This document shows, in pieces, positions 1 through 8,662 of a stretch of 64,000 bases of DNA. Location: NCBI GenBank assembly GCA_017416345.1, contig JAFQCR010000018.1, forward strand, positions 1 to 64,000, read 5' to 3'. A model generated the notes under the pieces. It ran no database searches. It had not been told where the DNA came from and saw only the letters and a program-made list of their open reading frames with translations. This DNA is from Clostridia bacterium. GTDB lineage: Bacteria > Bacillota > Clostridia > Oscillospirales > Acutalibacteraceae. How positions within the stretch are numbered: position 1 is the stretch's first letter; the number at the start of each line of letters is the position of its first letter. The position numbers and the translations under genes were made by a program.

Positions 1-125
1 CAAATTTTCAAAGAAAATTTGACAACGACCATTGCAATGATGTAGAAAAACAATCAAATTTCAAGAAATTTGATTGTTTAAAAGCTGATTTATCTGCTTT
101 TGTGGAAACGCTAAGCGTTTCCACA
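1..125 (-). terminator. Run of hairpins ending in a rho-independent terminator for the DUF4153 operon
   Basis: Four hairpins lie one after another beyond the end of the minus-strand operon. They are an 11-bp stem with a 3-nt loop at 101-125, a 6-bp stem at 80-100, a perfect 12-bp stem with a 2-nt loop at 51-76, and a 9-bp stem at 1-21. On the minus strand the 51-76 hairpin is followed at once by a T-run (complement of 44-50), so it is a convincing intrinsic terminator. The other stems may be backup terminators or repeat debris. Confidence 0.7.
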
Positions 126-149
126 TTCTACAATCATTATAGAGCACAA

Positions 150-216
150 CGCTGACGGCGCCGTACCTCTCTGTCCGCTTTGATGGCATCTCTCCAACTG
201 TGTAGGAGAGTCTTCC
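150..216. repeat. Diverged copy of the REP-like two-hairpin repeat
   Basis: This resembles the repeat inside the RAYT gene near 11.7 kb. Both share the order GACGC/GCTGACGGCGCCGT, then CCTCTCTGTC, a small hairpin, a CTCTCC...GGAGAG hairpin and TCTTCC. It lies directly after the DUF4153 stop codon. The match is imperfect, so this is an old copy. Confidence 0.55.
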
Positions 217-217
217 C

Positions 218-1903
218 TTATCGTGCCCTACTACAGTCAAGTGCACCGATGCTTTTCAGTGCTTTTTCGGCACGGTATTTTTGTAATGTGTAGGAGAAAA
301 TTCCGTTGTTTTCAAGCTCGAACCGTGATGCCGACCGCTTTAAATAATCGGTCACGTCACAGTATACCAACCGTTCAGAATCACCGCTGTAATCGGTGTT
401 TTTTTCTTGTGTCAGGGATATGGAAATATCCGTACCCAGACGCTCATCAAGCTCATTCGCAAGCCTTACAAGCTCGGGTGTTGCCGAGTCGCCAAGGTCA
501 TACAAGGCGCCTACATCGACCGTTTTAAGGTAGCCGTCAAGGTATCGGTCAACATTATGTCTTGCAATAATACCGTCAACGTTGGATAACGACAGCACAG
601 CAAGCATCACCACGCTCACACCGACACACGCAATTATAACCTTAAGCCTTTTAACAAACTGCTTGACGGTAATGATAACAAACACCAAAGCCAAAAGCAC
701 CATAAACCACGAGGCGTATACCCTTTTAGGGGTCAGTCCGTAGCAATCGATATACATAACCATTTTGGCTATTGCGGTGCTGATCAGTATCAACGTAAAG
801 GCCGAAAATACCACCGATAAAAGCTTCAAAACCAATGACCTGCCGTCCTCGTTACGTCGCATAAACGCCGACAGCACGATAATGGCAAAAAGGTTTATCA
901 CCGACACAGCGCAAAGCTGGAAGAAGCCTTCACGGGCATAATTGGCGTAGCTTTGGTCATCGGGCAAAACACCCGTAAAACCCGAAAAATAATATTTCCA
1001 TTGAGAAATAAAAAACACAACGTAAATAAACAGTAACGGCACCGAAGCGGCCACACCCGTAACGGTCGACAGTCTTTTCATTCCAAGTGAGATCCTGCCC
1101 GTATTTTCAGCGTTGATATAATCCGCCTTATCGCCGTCCGACGATGATAAAAACAAGCCGAAGATATACATTCCGATCGGGACACCCAAGCCTATCGACA
1201 AGATATGTGATAAAACGTCCAAAAAGTTGAAAGCAAATATTTTGCCAAGGATTTCGGTAAAGCCGTCATCATAGGATAAAAGCACTATTACGGTTATTGT
1301 CGGAAACAGCGCAATACAAACACCCAACAGTATCTTACCGAACGTTTTGCCGCCCGAGCTTGCCCTGCCGTAAAACATTGCTTTAAACATTTGCCCGAAC
1401 GAGCAGAACGGCAGTACTACCAGAGCTTTGAAAAAGTCGACCAAAATAAGGTCTGAAAAGCCCTTTTTAAGGGCGTTACCTGTTGAGGAATAAACAAAAT
1501 ACCCAAGAGCGGCCAACGAAAACGCAAATGATATTATGTGCAGCATTTCGTTGGACGAAAGTATCAATGCCAACGACAGCACTACCGCAGCAGCAACCGC
1601 CAAAACCGACATCTTTGTGAAAACGGCACCCTGCTTTTTGAGTATGACCGCCGTTGCGACGAACAACCCCAAAACAAACAGAAATCCTCCAAGCGGTGAT
1701 GAAGCAATGGGATAGAGTCTGCACAAAAGATAGCCTGCTAACCAGCTTATCCATGCAAAAACCGTCTGCGAGGTCGAAAAAACTCTTTCGGAAGCTTCAA
1801 AAGCGGCTTCGGCTGTAACAGTACCTTCACCGTCAGAGCTGTTTTGAGCATCCGAATCGGGTTCAGCCCCGGAATTTAAAGTACCTTCTCTGATCTCATC
1901 CAT
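218..1903 (-). CDS. DUF4153/DUF4173-type polytopic membrane protein
   Basis: A 561-residue protein with an acidic cytoplasmic N-terminus of about 45 residues, then about ten or more hydrophobic segments and a short soluble C-terminal tail. The residues 200-450 region, with repeated Phe/Leu-rich helices and the FISQWKYYFSGFTGVLP stretch, resembles the DUF4153/DUF4173 membrane family of Firmicutes. Its function is not established. It is the last gene of a three-gene minus-strand operon after the DUF2975 protein and the XRE regulator, with an 18-bp gap to the latter. The start is supported by an AGAAGGGA ribosome site. A sensory or envelope-stress role is only a guess from the context. Confidence 0.75.
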   Translation of the reverse strand: MDEIREGTLNSGAEPDSDAQNSSDGEGTVTAEAAFEASERVFSTSQTVFAWISWLAGYLLCRLYPIASSPLGGFLFVLGLFVATAVILKKQGAVFTKMSVLAVAAAVVLSLALILSSNEMLHIISFAFSLAALGYFVYSSTGNALKKGFSDLILVDFFKALVVLPFCSFGQMFKAMFYGRASSGGKTFGKILLGVCIALFPTITVIVLLSYDDGFTEILGKIFAFNFLDVLSHILSIGLGVPIGMYIFGLFLSSSDGDKADYINAENTGRISLGMKRLSTVTGVAASVPLLFIYVVFFISQWKYYFSGFTGVLPDDQSYANYAREGFFQLCAVSVINLFAIIVLSAFMRRNEDGRSLVLKLLSVVFSAFTLILISTAIAKMVMYIDCYGLTPKRVYASWFMVLLALVFVIITVKQFVKRLKVIIACVGVSVVMLAVLSLSNVDGIIARHNVDRYLDGYLKTVDVGALYDLGDSATPELVRLANELDERLGTDISISLTQEKNTDYSGDSERLVYCDVTDYLKRSASRFELENNGIFSYTLQKYRAEKALKSIGALDCSRAR

Positions 1904-1921
1904 AAAAAATCCCTTCTACTG

Positions 1922-2131
1922 TCAGTCGGGAGTATCTACAAATTCAATAATATCTCCCACTTCACAGTTTAGCGCATGGCAAATAGCATCCAGCGTTGAA
2001 AAGCGGATGGCCTTTGCCTTGTTGTTTTTTAAGATAGAAAGGTTGGCTAAGGTAATGCCCACCTTTTCAGAGAGCTCATTTAATGACATTTTCCGTTTTG
2101 CCATCATTACATCGAGATTTATTACTATCAT
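1922..2131 (-). CDS. Small XRE/Cro-family HTH regulator
   Basis: A 69-residue protein that is almost entirely one helix-turn-helix domain (about residues 5-65; LSEKVGITLANLSILKN as the recognition region). It matches the short YozG-like regulators that in Firmicutes usually follow a DUF2975 membrane protein, as here (13-bp gap). The pair is expected to form a membrane-linked regulatory unit, with the small protein probably controlling the shared promoter at 2661-2689. No effector-binding domain is present. The family call is firm; the target is inferred. Confidence 0.85.
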   Translation of the reverse strand: MIVINLDVMMAKRKMSLNELSEKVGITLANLSILKNNKAKAIRFSTLDAICHALNCEVGDIIEFVDTPD

Positions 2132-2144
2132 ATTTCACCCATCC

Positions 2145-2618
2145 TTAAACCGTAAGGTCGTTTTCGGCCTTCAATTCATTTGCCTCTTCAATGACATTTT
2201 TGACAACTCTTAAGCAAAGTCCCAAAAATATTGCAAGGAAGGAAACGACAAACGAAAGGTAGAAGTAATAACCCAATGCCGCAAAAGCCGCACAAAGTGC
2301 AATACAGCACCAGGAAACACCGCGGATAAGCGAAACAGTTCCCTTGGTAAAGACCTGTGACTTGCGAACGTTTTTGAGCAGAATAAACATCAGAATATCC
2401 GCAAAAACGAGTATGCCCAAAATGACGTAAGCGATTATCAGAACCGTCACACGGTCACCCTCAACAAGGTCGTCACGGACGCTGATACTGTCCCTTGCGT
2501 TGATGAGCATATCGCAAAGTGTGGGTAAAAGAAATGCACCTGCGACACACGCCAAAAAGAGAACCACCGACAAAGCAGTCGATAGCATAACGGAAATTTT
2601 GCTCGGTACCTTAAGCAT
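2145..2618 (-). CDS. DUF2975 domain membrane protein
   Basis: A 157-residue protein with four predicted membrane helices (about residues 10-35, 55-80, 95-115 and 118-140) and a charged C-terminus ending in ELKAENDLTV. Size, helix layout and linkage to a small XRE regulator fit the DUF2975 family. It is the first gene of the operon, with a GGAGG ribosome site before the ATG and a sigma-A promoter 45-70 bp upstream. Its biochemical role is unknown. By analogy with other membrane-protein/HTH pairs it may hold or modulate the regulator at the membrane. Confidence 0.8.
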   Translation of the reverse strand: MLKVPSKISVMLSTALSVVLFLACVAGAFLLPTLCDMLINARDSISVRDDLVEGDRVTVLIIAYVILGILVFADILMFILLKNVRKSQVFTKGTVSLIRGVSWCCIALCAAFAALGYYFYLSFVVSFLAIFLGLCLRVVKNVIEEANELKAENDLTV

Positions 2619-2660
2619 AATAAATGACCTCCAAAATAAGAATTACAATATTGTACCATT

Positions 2661-2689
2661 ATGATAGCACAACAAAATGCGTTTGTCAA
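2661..2689 (-). promoter_or_regulatory. Sigma-A promoter of the DUF2975-XRE-DUF4153 operon
   Basis: Reading the minus strand, TTGACA (2689-2684) is separated by exactly 17 bp from TATCAT (2666-2661). The 5' UTR is about 40 nt before the ATG at 2618. It is the only good promoter seen for the three genes. Confidence 0.7.
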
Positions 2690-2720
2690 TATAAATTTAT
2701 CGAATTTCAATAATTAATTG

Positions 2721-2752
2721 AAAAGGCAGAGTAGTGTTCTACCCTGCCTTTT
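2721..2752 (-). terminator. Bidirectional terminator between the Na/Pi transporter and DUF2975 operon
   Basis: A 14-bp stem with one mismatch and a 4-nt TGTT loop, with A/T runs on both sides, lies immediately after the Na/Pi cotransporter stop codon. Confidence 0.8.
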
Positions 2753-2758
2753 GAAGGT

Positions 2759-4555
2759 TTATATATTTGCGCCCAACGAGAATCTGGTTTTATACTCCTC
2801 AAACGCCTTGGTGTATGCGCTGTTGGGATCGTTTTTAACGTGGTTGAGGTACTCGTGAGCCTCAAATGTGCCGTGACGTGACTCGATAATGGCAACCGCA
2901 ACGTTGGAGCAATGGTCGGAAACACGCTCGTAGTTAGTGAGCAGGTCGGTCAGAACAAAGCCCAGCTCAATGGTGCAGTTTCCGTGCTGCAGACGCTTTA
3001 CGTGGTGGCTCTTGATATCGGCAATAATACCGTCGATGACCTGCTCCAGCGGCTCGACCGAGGATGCAAGCTCGAGATCATTGTATCTGAAGGCTTTGTT
3101 GGTAATATCAAGTATTTCAAGAACGGCATTTTTGAGCACGGCTATTTCAGCATTGGCCTCGTGCGAGAAGGTTATCTTCTTATCGTGGATCTCACGTGCA
3201 ACACCGACAAGGTTTTCGGCGTGGTCACCGATACGCTCAAAATCGTTGATGGTATGGAGTATCTTGGCTATCTTTTTAGAGTCGGAATCCGAAACACCGG
3301 TGCTCGACAGCTTGACCATATATGTTCCCAGTTGGTCCTCGTAATTATCAAGCAAGGTTTCCATTTCGGAGACCTCAGACGCTACAGCATCGTTAAAGCT
3401 GCCGACAATGGAAACGGCCTTGTTGAATGCGTTTTTGGAAACATCCGACATCTCAACAACAACGTCCAGAGCGTTGGTAACAGCGAAAGAAGGAACGGTC
3501 AGCAAACGCTCGTCCAAAAGCTTGCCTTGCTTTTCGTCATCCTTTTCGGGAACGAGCTTGTTGGCAATGGCTTCCAGCGTTTTTGTGAACGGGAAAAGAA
3601 TAAAGGTGGTAAAGATATTGAAAATACTGTGCACGATGGCTATTTCAAACGGAGTTATAGCACGGTCGAGCGCAGGAAGGTTGGCAACGTAATTGAAAAT
3701 ACAGAAAGGTATGAGCACGACCAGTGTGCCTATGATGTTAAAAGCAAGGTGCACAACAGCAACCTTTTTGGCATTTCGGCTGACACCGAAGCTGGAGATG
3801 ACCGCCGTAACGCAGGTACCGATGTTCTGGCCCATAATAATGGGGATGGCCATACGGTAGGTAACACCGCCGCCTGTAGCAAGGGCGGCCGTTGCGGCAG
3901 TCTGCAAAATACCGACCGATGCGGCCGAGCTCTGAATAATTCCGGTAAAGATAGCGCCGAAAGCAACTGCCAAAAACGGATTTTCAAATGCGGTAAGCAG
4001 GCTTGTAAAGCCCTCCATTTCGGTCAACGGCTTCATAGCATCCGACATAAGGTTCATACCAAACATCAGAACGGCAAAGCCGATGAGAATGCCGCCTACA
4101 TTATGATGCTTTTGCTTTTTGCTCAGCATTATAAGCATAATGCCGATAAGTGCAAAAATAAGGGAGAAATTCTTAGGCTGTAAAAGACCTAACAAAAGAT
4201 TTCCGTCCGACTCGATTCCCGCCAGACTCAATATCCAGGCAGTAAGGGTCGTACCGATATTTGAGCCCATCAGAACACCTATGGTCTGACCAAAATTTAG
4301 CAGACCCGAGTTAACAAGACCGACCAGCATAACGGTCAAAGCCGAGGATGACTGAATGGCAACGGTGATACCCGCACCGAATACAAGTGCCAACAGCTTT
4401 TTAGAGGTGACCTTGATAAGCGTTTTTTCAAGCTTGCCTTTAGCCATTTTCTCAAGTCCGCCCGACATAACGTTCATTCCGTAAAGGAAGAACGCCAGAC
4501 CGCCGAGAAGCTTTATGACGGCAAAAACAATTTCATTTACTCCCACATTTTCCAC
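2759..4555 (-). CDS. Na/Pi cotransporter family protein with C-terminal PhoU-like domain
   Basis: A 598-residue protein. The first 340 residues hold the two inverted Na/Pi-cotransporter repeats. Each carries a QSS signature: AIQSSSALTVML near residue 65 and GIIQSSAASVGIL near 210. The membrane region is followed by a helical PhoU-like domain (about 350-560). The family imports or exports phosphate using the sodium gradient (NptA type), and the PhoU part is thought to regulate it. It is monocistronic, with its own promoter (4611-4638) and terminator. The leader also contains a GC-rich hairpin near 4585-4605. Confidence 0.92.
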   Translation of the reverse strand: MENVGVNEIVFAVIKLLGGLAFFLYGMNVMSGGLEKMAKGKLEKTLIKVTSKKLLALVFGAGITVAIQSSSALTVMLVGLVNSGLLNFGQTIGVLMGSNIGTTLTAWILSLAGIESDGNLLLGLLQPKNFSLIFALIGIMLIMLSKKQKHHNVGGILIGFAVLMFGMNLMSDAMKPLTEMEGFTSLLTAFENPFLAVAFGAIFTGIIQSSAASVGILQTAATAALATGGGVTYRMAIPIIMGQNIGTCVTAVISSFGVSRNAKKVAVVHLAFNIIGTLVVLIPFCIFNYVANLPALDRAITPFEIAIVHSIFNIFTTFILFPFTKTLEAIANKLVPEKDDEKQGKLLDERLLTVPSFAVTNALDVVVEMSDVSKNAFNKAVSIVGSFNDAVASEVSEMETLLDNYEDQLGTYMVKLSSTGVSDSDSKKIAKILHTINDFERIGDHAENLVGVAREIHDKKITFSHEANAEIAVLKNAVLEILDITNKAFRYNDLELASSVEPLEQVIDGIIADIKSHHVKRLQHGNCTIELGFVLTDLLTNYERVSDHCSNVAVAIIESRHGTFEAHEYLNHVKNDPNSAYTKAFEEYKTRFSLGANI

Positions 4556-4610
4556 CTTAACCTTTATTTATAATTCCTCGTGGCAGGCGCTCACCTGCAC
4601 TCACACTTTA

Positions 4611-4638
4611 ATTATATAATAGATCAAAGTAAAATCAA
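4611..4638 (-). promoter_or_regulatory. Sigma-A promoter of the Na/Pi cotransporter gene
   Basis: On the minus strand, TTGATT (4638-4633), a 16-bp spacer and TATAAT (4616-4611). The start codon is about 55 nt further on. No Pho box was recognised. Confidence 0.65.
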
Positions 4639-4667
4639 AGTGATGACAATGTTAAATCTATGTTAAG

Positions 4668-6740
4668 TTAAATTTTTAACAGCTTGGCATCCAAAGCAGG
4701 CACCGTAAGAGTCTCACCGTTGGATACGGAAATAGTAATATCCTGCTCGGTGTGGTTTATGAATATCTGTGCCCTTTCGCCGTCGGACGACTGCCATGCG
4801 GTGGAAAGAATTGTTGAAGCGGTATAGGTACCGCCGTAGCGCTTGTCAAAGGTGGCGATTCTTTCACCGTCGGTTATCTCAAAGCTCAAAGGCTTTATCA
4901 TTTTACCGCAGGCCATCCACTTGGCGGCTTTTTCTTTATAGAACTTAATCAAAGCACCGACAAATTTCAAGGTCTTTTCCTTGTCCTCTACCTCCTCGTG
5001 ACCAATTCTTCCCCAATGGGAGACAACATTGCCGTCACCGCGTATGACGATAGAAAGGTCGTCACCGCAGGAGAAGCCGTAGGCCAAGCGATAGTAGATA
5101 CTGCCCGGCATCAAAAAGCAACAGCATTGATTGCCCATAAAGTTGTGCAGGTAACGGTGATAAAGATAAGAATAAAGCGGAACGGGCTGACTTGAAAGGA
5201 AATTAAGCTCAAAACGGTTGTCGCTGTAACGCAGGTTTCCGAGATACGGCTCGGCCGCCGCCGATTCGCAACCGATAAGCGGTCGGTTTCCGTGATTGTT
5301 CCAATGGGTCAGAAGCCCCTGCATCGTCTTGGTCATCCACTTGCCGGGTACGGGAGGGTGTCCGTGATCCTTGCTGTAACAGAAATACTGGCTTCCGCCG
5401 TGGTTCTGGTCCATTATCTGTGCATAGTCGATATTGGCCTCAAGCAACGGCTCGTAAGCAGAATTAAGTATCTGCTTGCCAAGATCGTTGGACGGACAGA
5501 TGTCATAGCCTGCTCGCTGTGCGGTGCATATCTTGCTCAAAGGTAAGGTCTGATCGGGAGCAACACACATTGCCCTGTCGTACCCCTTAAAACGGAACTC
5601 GTCTATACGGTTGTATTTTACATCAATTCGGCTGTAGATGGTGTATCCCAAGCCGCTGCAGTAAACACCCAGAAGGTCACCGTTTTGGTGGATCTTGTCC
5701 GCAAACTCATTAAACGGTTCAACACCGCCGTAAGGAGGCCAGACGTAAGGCGGTGCCCAGGTAGCGGTGCCCTCCCAATGAAGCAGTAAGGCCATAATGC
5801 GTGAATCGGTCTTGGCCTTGATCTCATCAACATACGGCATGGCATCCATATACGGGAAAATACCTCCGCAGGATGAGGGGTCGGTATCGTGGCGGCCTCT
5901 TACGGGGAACAAAACGGTCAGTACCTTTTGGTCGTACCATTCGGGGATTCTGTCGCTTTCCTCTATAGGCTTCAAGCCTTTAGGCAGATGGCCGTCAAAC
6001 CAATCACGGTAGATATCCGCGGCATCCATCCAATCGCCCTCAAAAACATCGGTAACAAGCGGATAATCCTGCTTATAGCTTTCACCGAACTCGGTACCGC
6101 AGAACAGTCTGAACTGCGTGGTCGCACCGCCGTACAGAGGTCTTATATCGATACATTTAGGTGCTCTTTCGACATCGTGTGCGCCAAGGTAAATACCGTC
6201 GTTGCCTATCGTCAGCGCCTCAAACTGGGCACATTGCATATACGGGAACATCGTATAGCTTCCCTCGGACGGATATTCGGGGTCACGGTAATAAAACCAG
6301 CCCTTTTCTTTGGCCTCAAGGCTGTCAAACAAGGCACCCTCATTATAGGGCTGCAGGAATCTGCCCTCACCGTCGGGACCCGTAAAGAAATTCTTGAAAT
6401 TATAGTCGGCAAGATCGACCCATTCAATCGCCTTGTCGGTACGGTTGGTTATCTCAACCGACCACTCAACGAAATACTTTGTGTCGGTGTTGCAGACCAC
6501 CTTAACGTCGATATCCTCCGAAAAGCCCGAATATACACAAGAATTTCCGCTTTCAACGGCCGATCTTGCCTCAAAAGCCGAAACCTTATAAAACTTTCCG
6601 TCCTTGTCCATCAAGCGGATGATAAACAACGGCGCATGGGTGTCGGTCAACAACTCACGTCCATTTACCGAAAAGGTTTCGACAAAACCCTTTTCAAAAT
6701 TCACACTTATCTCTGCATTCTTTTTACTGTGTACAAACAT
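4668..6740 (-). CDS. DUF6259 family glycosidase-like protein
   Basis: A 690-residue cytoplasmic protein without a signal peptide. An N-terminal beta-rich region (about 1-230) is followed by a probable TIM-barrel-like central domain (about 240-600; motifs LLLHWEGTATWAPPYVWPP, DYAQIMDQNHGGSQY and IGCESAAAEPYLG) and a C-terminal beta domain. Architecture and motifs fit DUF6259, a group distantly related to alpha-galactosidase-type glycoside hydrolases. Substrate and catalysis are not established. It is transcribed divergently from the AraC regulator at 6839, which is probably its regulator. A small GACCT...AGGTC palindrome lies in its leader (6759-6771). Confidence 0.75.
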   Translation of the reverse strand: MFVHSKKNAEISVNFEKGFVETFSVNGRELLTDTHAPLFIIRLMDKDGKFYKVSAFEARSAVESGNSCVYSGFSEDIDVKVVCNTDTKYFVEWSVEITNRTDKAIEWVDLADYNFKNFFTGPDGEGRFLQPYNEGALFDSLEAKEKGWFYYRDPEYPSEGSYTMFPYMQCAQFEALTIGNDGIYLGAHDVERAPKCIDIRPLYGGATTQFRLFCGTEFGESYKQDYPLVTDVFEGDWMDAADIYRDWFDGHLPKGLKPIEESDRIPEWYDQKVLTVLFPVRGRHDTDPSSCGGIFPYMDAMPYVDEIKAKTDSRIMALLLHWEGTATWAPPYVWPPYGGVEPFNEFADKIHQNGDLLGVYCSGLGYTIYSRIDVKYNRIDEFRFKGYDRAMCVAPDQTLPLSKICTAQRAGYDICPSNDLGKQILNSAYEPLLEANIDYAQIMDQNHGGSQYFCYSKDHGHPPVPGKWMTKTMQGLLTHWNNHGNRPLIGCESAAAEPYLGNLRYSDNRFELNFLSSQPVPLYSYLYHRYLHNFMGNQCCCFLMPGSIYYRLAYGFSCGDDLSIVIRGDGNVVSHWGRIGHEEVEDKEKTLKFVGALIKFYKEKAAKWMACGKMIKPLSFEITDGERIATFDKRYGGTYTASTILSTAWQSSDGERAQIFINHTEQDITISVSNGETLTVPALDAKLLKI

Positions 6741-6838
6741 AATACCGCCTCATCTCTTGACCTTTTAGGTCGATTGTATTATAATCACATTATAATGCAA
6801 CTAAACGCATTTTTAAAGACGAGAAAGGTGCATAAAAA

Positions 6839-7711
6839 ATGCAATTAAGCGCAAACACAACCTCTTTACAAAGTATTTCGGCACCAGTTTCTTTATCCGA
6901 TACCGAGCCGCTTATATTTGACAAACGGCACCTGCCGTTACCTGCAAAGGATATAACCTTTATGCACTGTCACAATTGCTGTGAGTTGGGCATTGTGATA
7001 AAGGGTAACGGACTTTTTACGGTGGAAAACAAGGTGTATTCGGTAGGCGTAGACGATATTATCTTCATCCCAAATGGCACAAAACATTACTCGAAATCGC
7101 TCGACCCCGATAATAAAGCCCGTTGCCGTTTTATTTATTTTGATGCCGAAAGGTTGCTGGATGTCATCGGTATTTCGGACAAAGATAAAATAACGGAGCT
7201 TTTAAGCAAATTGAAAAGCGCACAGCCGATACTCAACTTCCATGATGTTCGGTACGGTGCGTTGAGGCGGTTTGTTGACGAGGTCTTGGACAACAGCGGC
7301 GGTGACCTTTCACTTTGCGGAGTGTATTTTTATGAGTATCTGCTAAAGCTTAAAAACGACGAACCCACAAAAACAAATACTACGCACGACAGCGCTATGG
7401 AAAACGTAGTGCGGTATATGACCCTTCACTACGGCGAAGACATCACGACCGAACAGCTTGCCGGGCTATGCTTTTTGAGCAAAAGCCAGCTCAACCGCAG
7501 ATTCACGGCGGCTTACGGTATCTCCCCCATCCAATGGCTCAACCGATTCAGAGTATATTCAGCAAAAGAGCTTTTAAAAAACACCGATTACCCTATAACC
7601 GAAATTTCCGTGAAATCGGGATTTAAGAACACAAGCGACCTTTACCGTCACTTCAAATCCCGATTCGGTGTGTCTCCCAAGCAATACCGCAGCAGTAATG
7701 AAGTAAAATAA
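6839..7711 (+). CDS. AraC family transcriptional regulator with cupin sensor domain
   Basis: A 290-residue protein. The N-terminal AraC-type cupin covers about residues 20-160 (MHCHNCCELGIVIKGNGLF ligand pocket). Two HTH motifs follow at about 190-285, ending in the typical SGFKNTSDLYRHFKSRFGVSP signature. It binds a sugar-type ligand and usually activates neighbouring catabolic genes. The divergent DUF6259 gene, 98 bp away, is the obvious target. The gap holds two near-identical 15-bp sequences starting at 6795 and 6839 (ATGCAACTAAACGCA and ATGCAATTAAGCGCA), the second covering its own start codon. These may be operator half-sites. Confidence 0.88.
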   Translation: MQLSANTTSLQSISAPVSLSDTEPLIFDKRHLPLPAKDITFMHCHNCCELGIVIKGNGLFTVENKVYSVGVDDIIFIPNGTKHYSKSLDPDNKARCRFIYFDAERLLDVIGISDKDKITELLSKLKSAQPILNFHDVRYGALRRFVDEVLDNSGGDLSLCGVYFYEYLLKLKNDEPTKTNTTHDSAMENVVRYMTLHYGEDITTEQLAGLCFLSKSQLNRRFTAAYGISPIQWLNRFRVYSAKELLKNTDYPITEISVKSGFKNTSDLYRHFKSRFGVSPKQYRSSNEVK

Positions 7712-7730
7712 AAAAACATACAAAAATATA

Positions 7731-7809
7731 AAGATTCTTCGCTGCGCTCAGAATGACAAATTGCACAACTGCTATGTCATTCTGAGCCACTTGTGGCGAA
7801 GAATCTTTT
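7731..7809. repeat. AAGATTCTTCG-type palindromic repeat
   Basis: A 79-bp imperfect palindrome with ends AAGATTCTTCG...CGAAGAATCTT and inner arms CAGAATGAC/GTCATTCTG. It can fold into one long hairpin and sits between two convergent genes, where it may also serve as terminator. A second copy is at 42936-43012 and a half-copy at 15507-15535. It belongs to a different family from the two-hairpin repeats. Confidence 0.8.
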
Positions 7810-7825
7810 AAATTTCGGGAGTATC

Positions 7826-8524
7826 TTATTTAGGCTGTTCCTTTGAACCCAACGGAATTATTTTTTCAAAAAGGCAGGTGTAATCAGCCGTAACGAGCCT
7901 ATCCTCGTGCAAGGAGCCGAAGTACCAATGGTTGAATTTGACCGACTTGGCAAGCTCCTGAAAATATCCGTTCAGCTTATTTAATCGGTCGGGCTGACCT
8001 TTTCTTAACAGCATCGAGCTTTTGACCAGCAACGGCGGCTCGTGGGTGATGATATAATCGACCTTAAGGCCTGCCTCGTCAAGATTTTTTGCACCCGTTT
8101 CAAGCTGTTGGGGTGTCGGCAGCTCGTCACGGTACCATATACCCTTTTCCTCTTCGCTTCTTAAGTCACGGTCGTCGCTTTCGCCGCCGCCAAAGGTGAA
8201 TATCTTAACACCGTCAATATTGAATATCTGTCCTCGCATCAAGTGAAAAAGATTTCCGTTGACACGGTGGACGTGACCGCCCTTCCAGATGGTTTCATGG
8301 CATTTGTTGATCTTTCGGAAGTTTTCGTGAGTGCCGTCAACAAAGCAGACGGTAAATTTGCGGCTGCCAAGATAATCCAGCACGCTTTTTTCACGCTTTC
8401 CGCCGTCCCAAAGATAACCGAAGTCACCGCAAACGATAAGAATATCCCCTGCTTTCAGCTTGCGCCATTGGGCGTCATACAACCTCGACTCGTCACCGTG
8501 CATATCACCCGTAACGTATACCAC
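7826..8524 (-). CDS. Calcineurin-like metallophosphoesterase
   Basis: The protein begins MVYVTGDMHGD, the first metal-binding motif (GDMHG). It continues with VCGDFGYLWDGG, a GTHEN motif near residue 75, and later THEPP and a C-terminal GSLHED. These are the usual two-metal phosphoesterase motifs. I chose the GTG at 8524 rather than an upstream GTG at 8533, because the GGAGG site at 8534-8538 touches the upstream codon but sits 8 nt from 8524. It is a stand-alone gene with unknown substrate (phosphoprotein, nucleotide or nucleic acid). Confidence 0.85.
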   Translation of the reverse strand: MVYVTGDMHGDESRLYDAQWRKLKAGDILIVCGDFGYLWDGGKREKSVLDYLGSRKFTVCFVDGTHENFRKINKCHETIWKGGHVHRVNGNLFHLMRGQIFNIDGVKIFTFGGGESDDRDLRSEEEKGIWYRDELPTPQQLETGAKNLDEAGLKVDYIITHEPPLLVKSSMLLRKGQPDRLNKLNGYFQELAKSVKFNHWYFGSLHEDRLVTADYTCLFEKIIPLGSKEQPK

Positions 8525-8662
8525 CCATATCACCTCCGAAAAAATGCTTAAAAATTTCTGAAATTCAAAAATAACACTTTAAAACATCGCAATGATTTGT
8601 TATACTTATTATGAATTAAACTTATTATACTATTTCAAATCTATTATTTCAAGGAGAAACAC

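Noticed and set aside
2912-4183. 423-codon plus-strand open frame
   Set aside because: Lies entirely antisense to the Na/Pi cotransporter, whose motifs are unmistakable; no ribosome site and no recognisable protein.
5889-6848. 319-codon plus-strand open frame
   Set aside because: Antisense to the DUF6259 gene and running into the AraC start region; a by-product of codon bias in the real gene.
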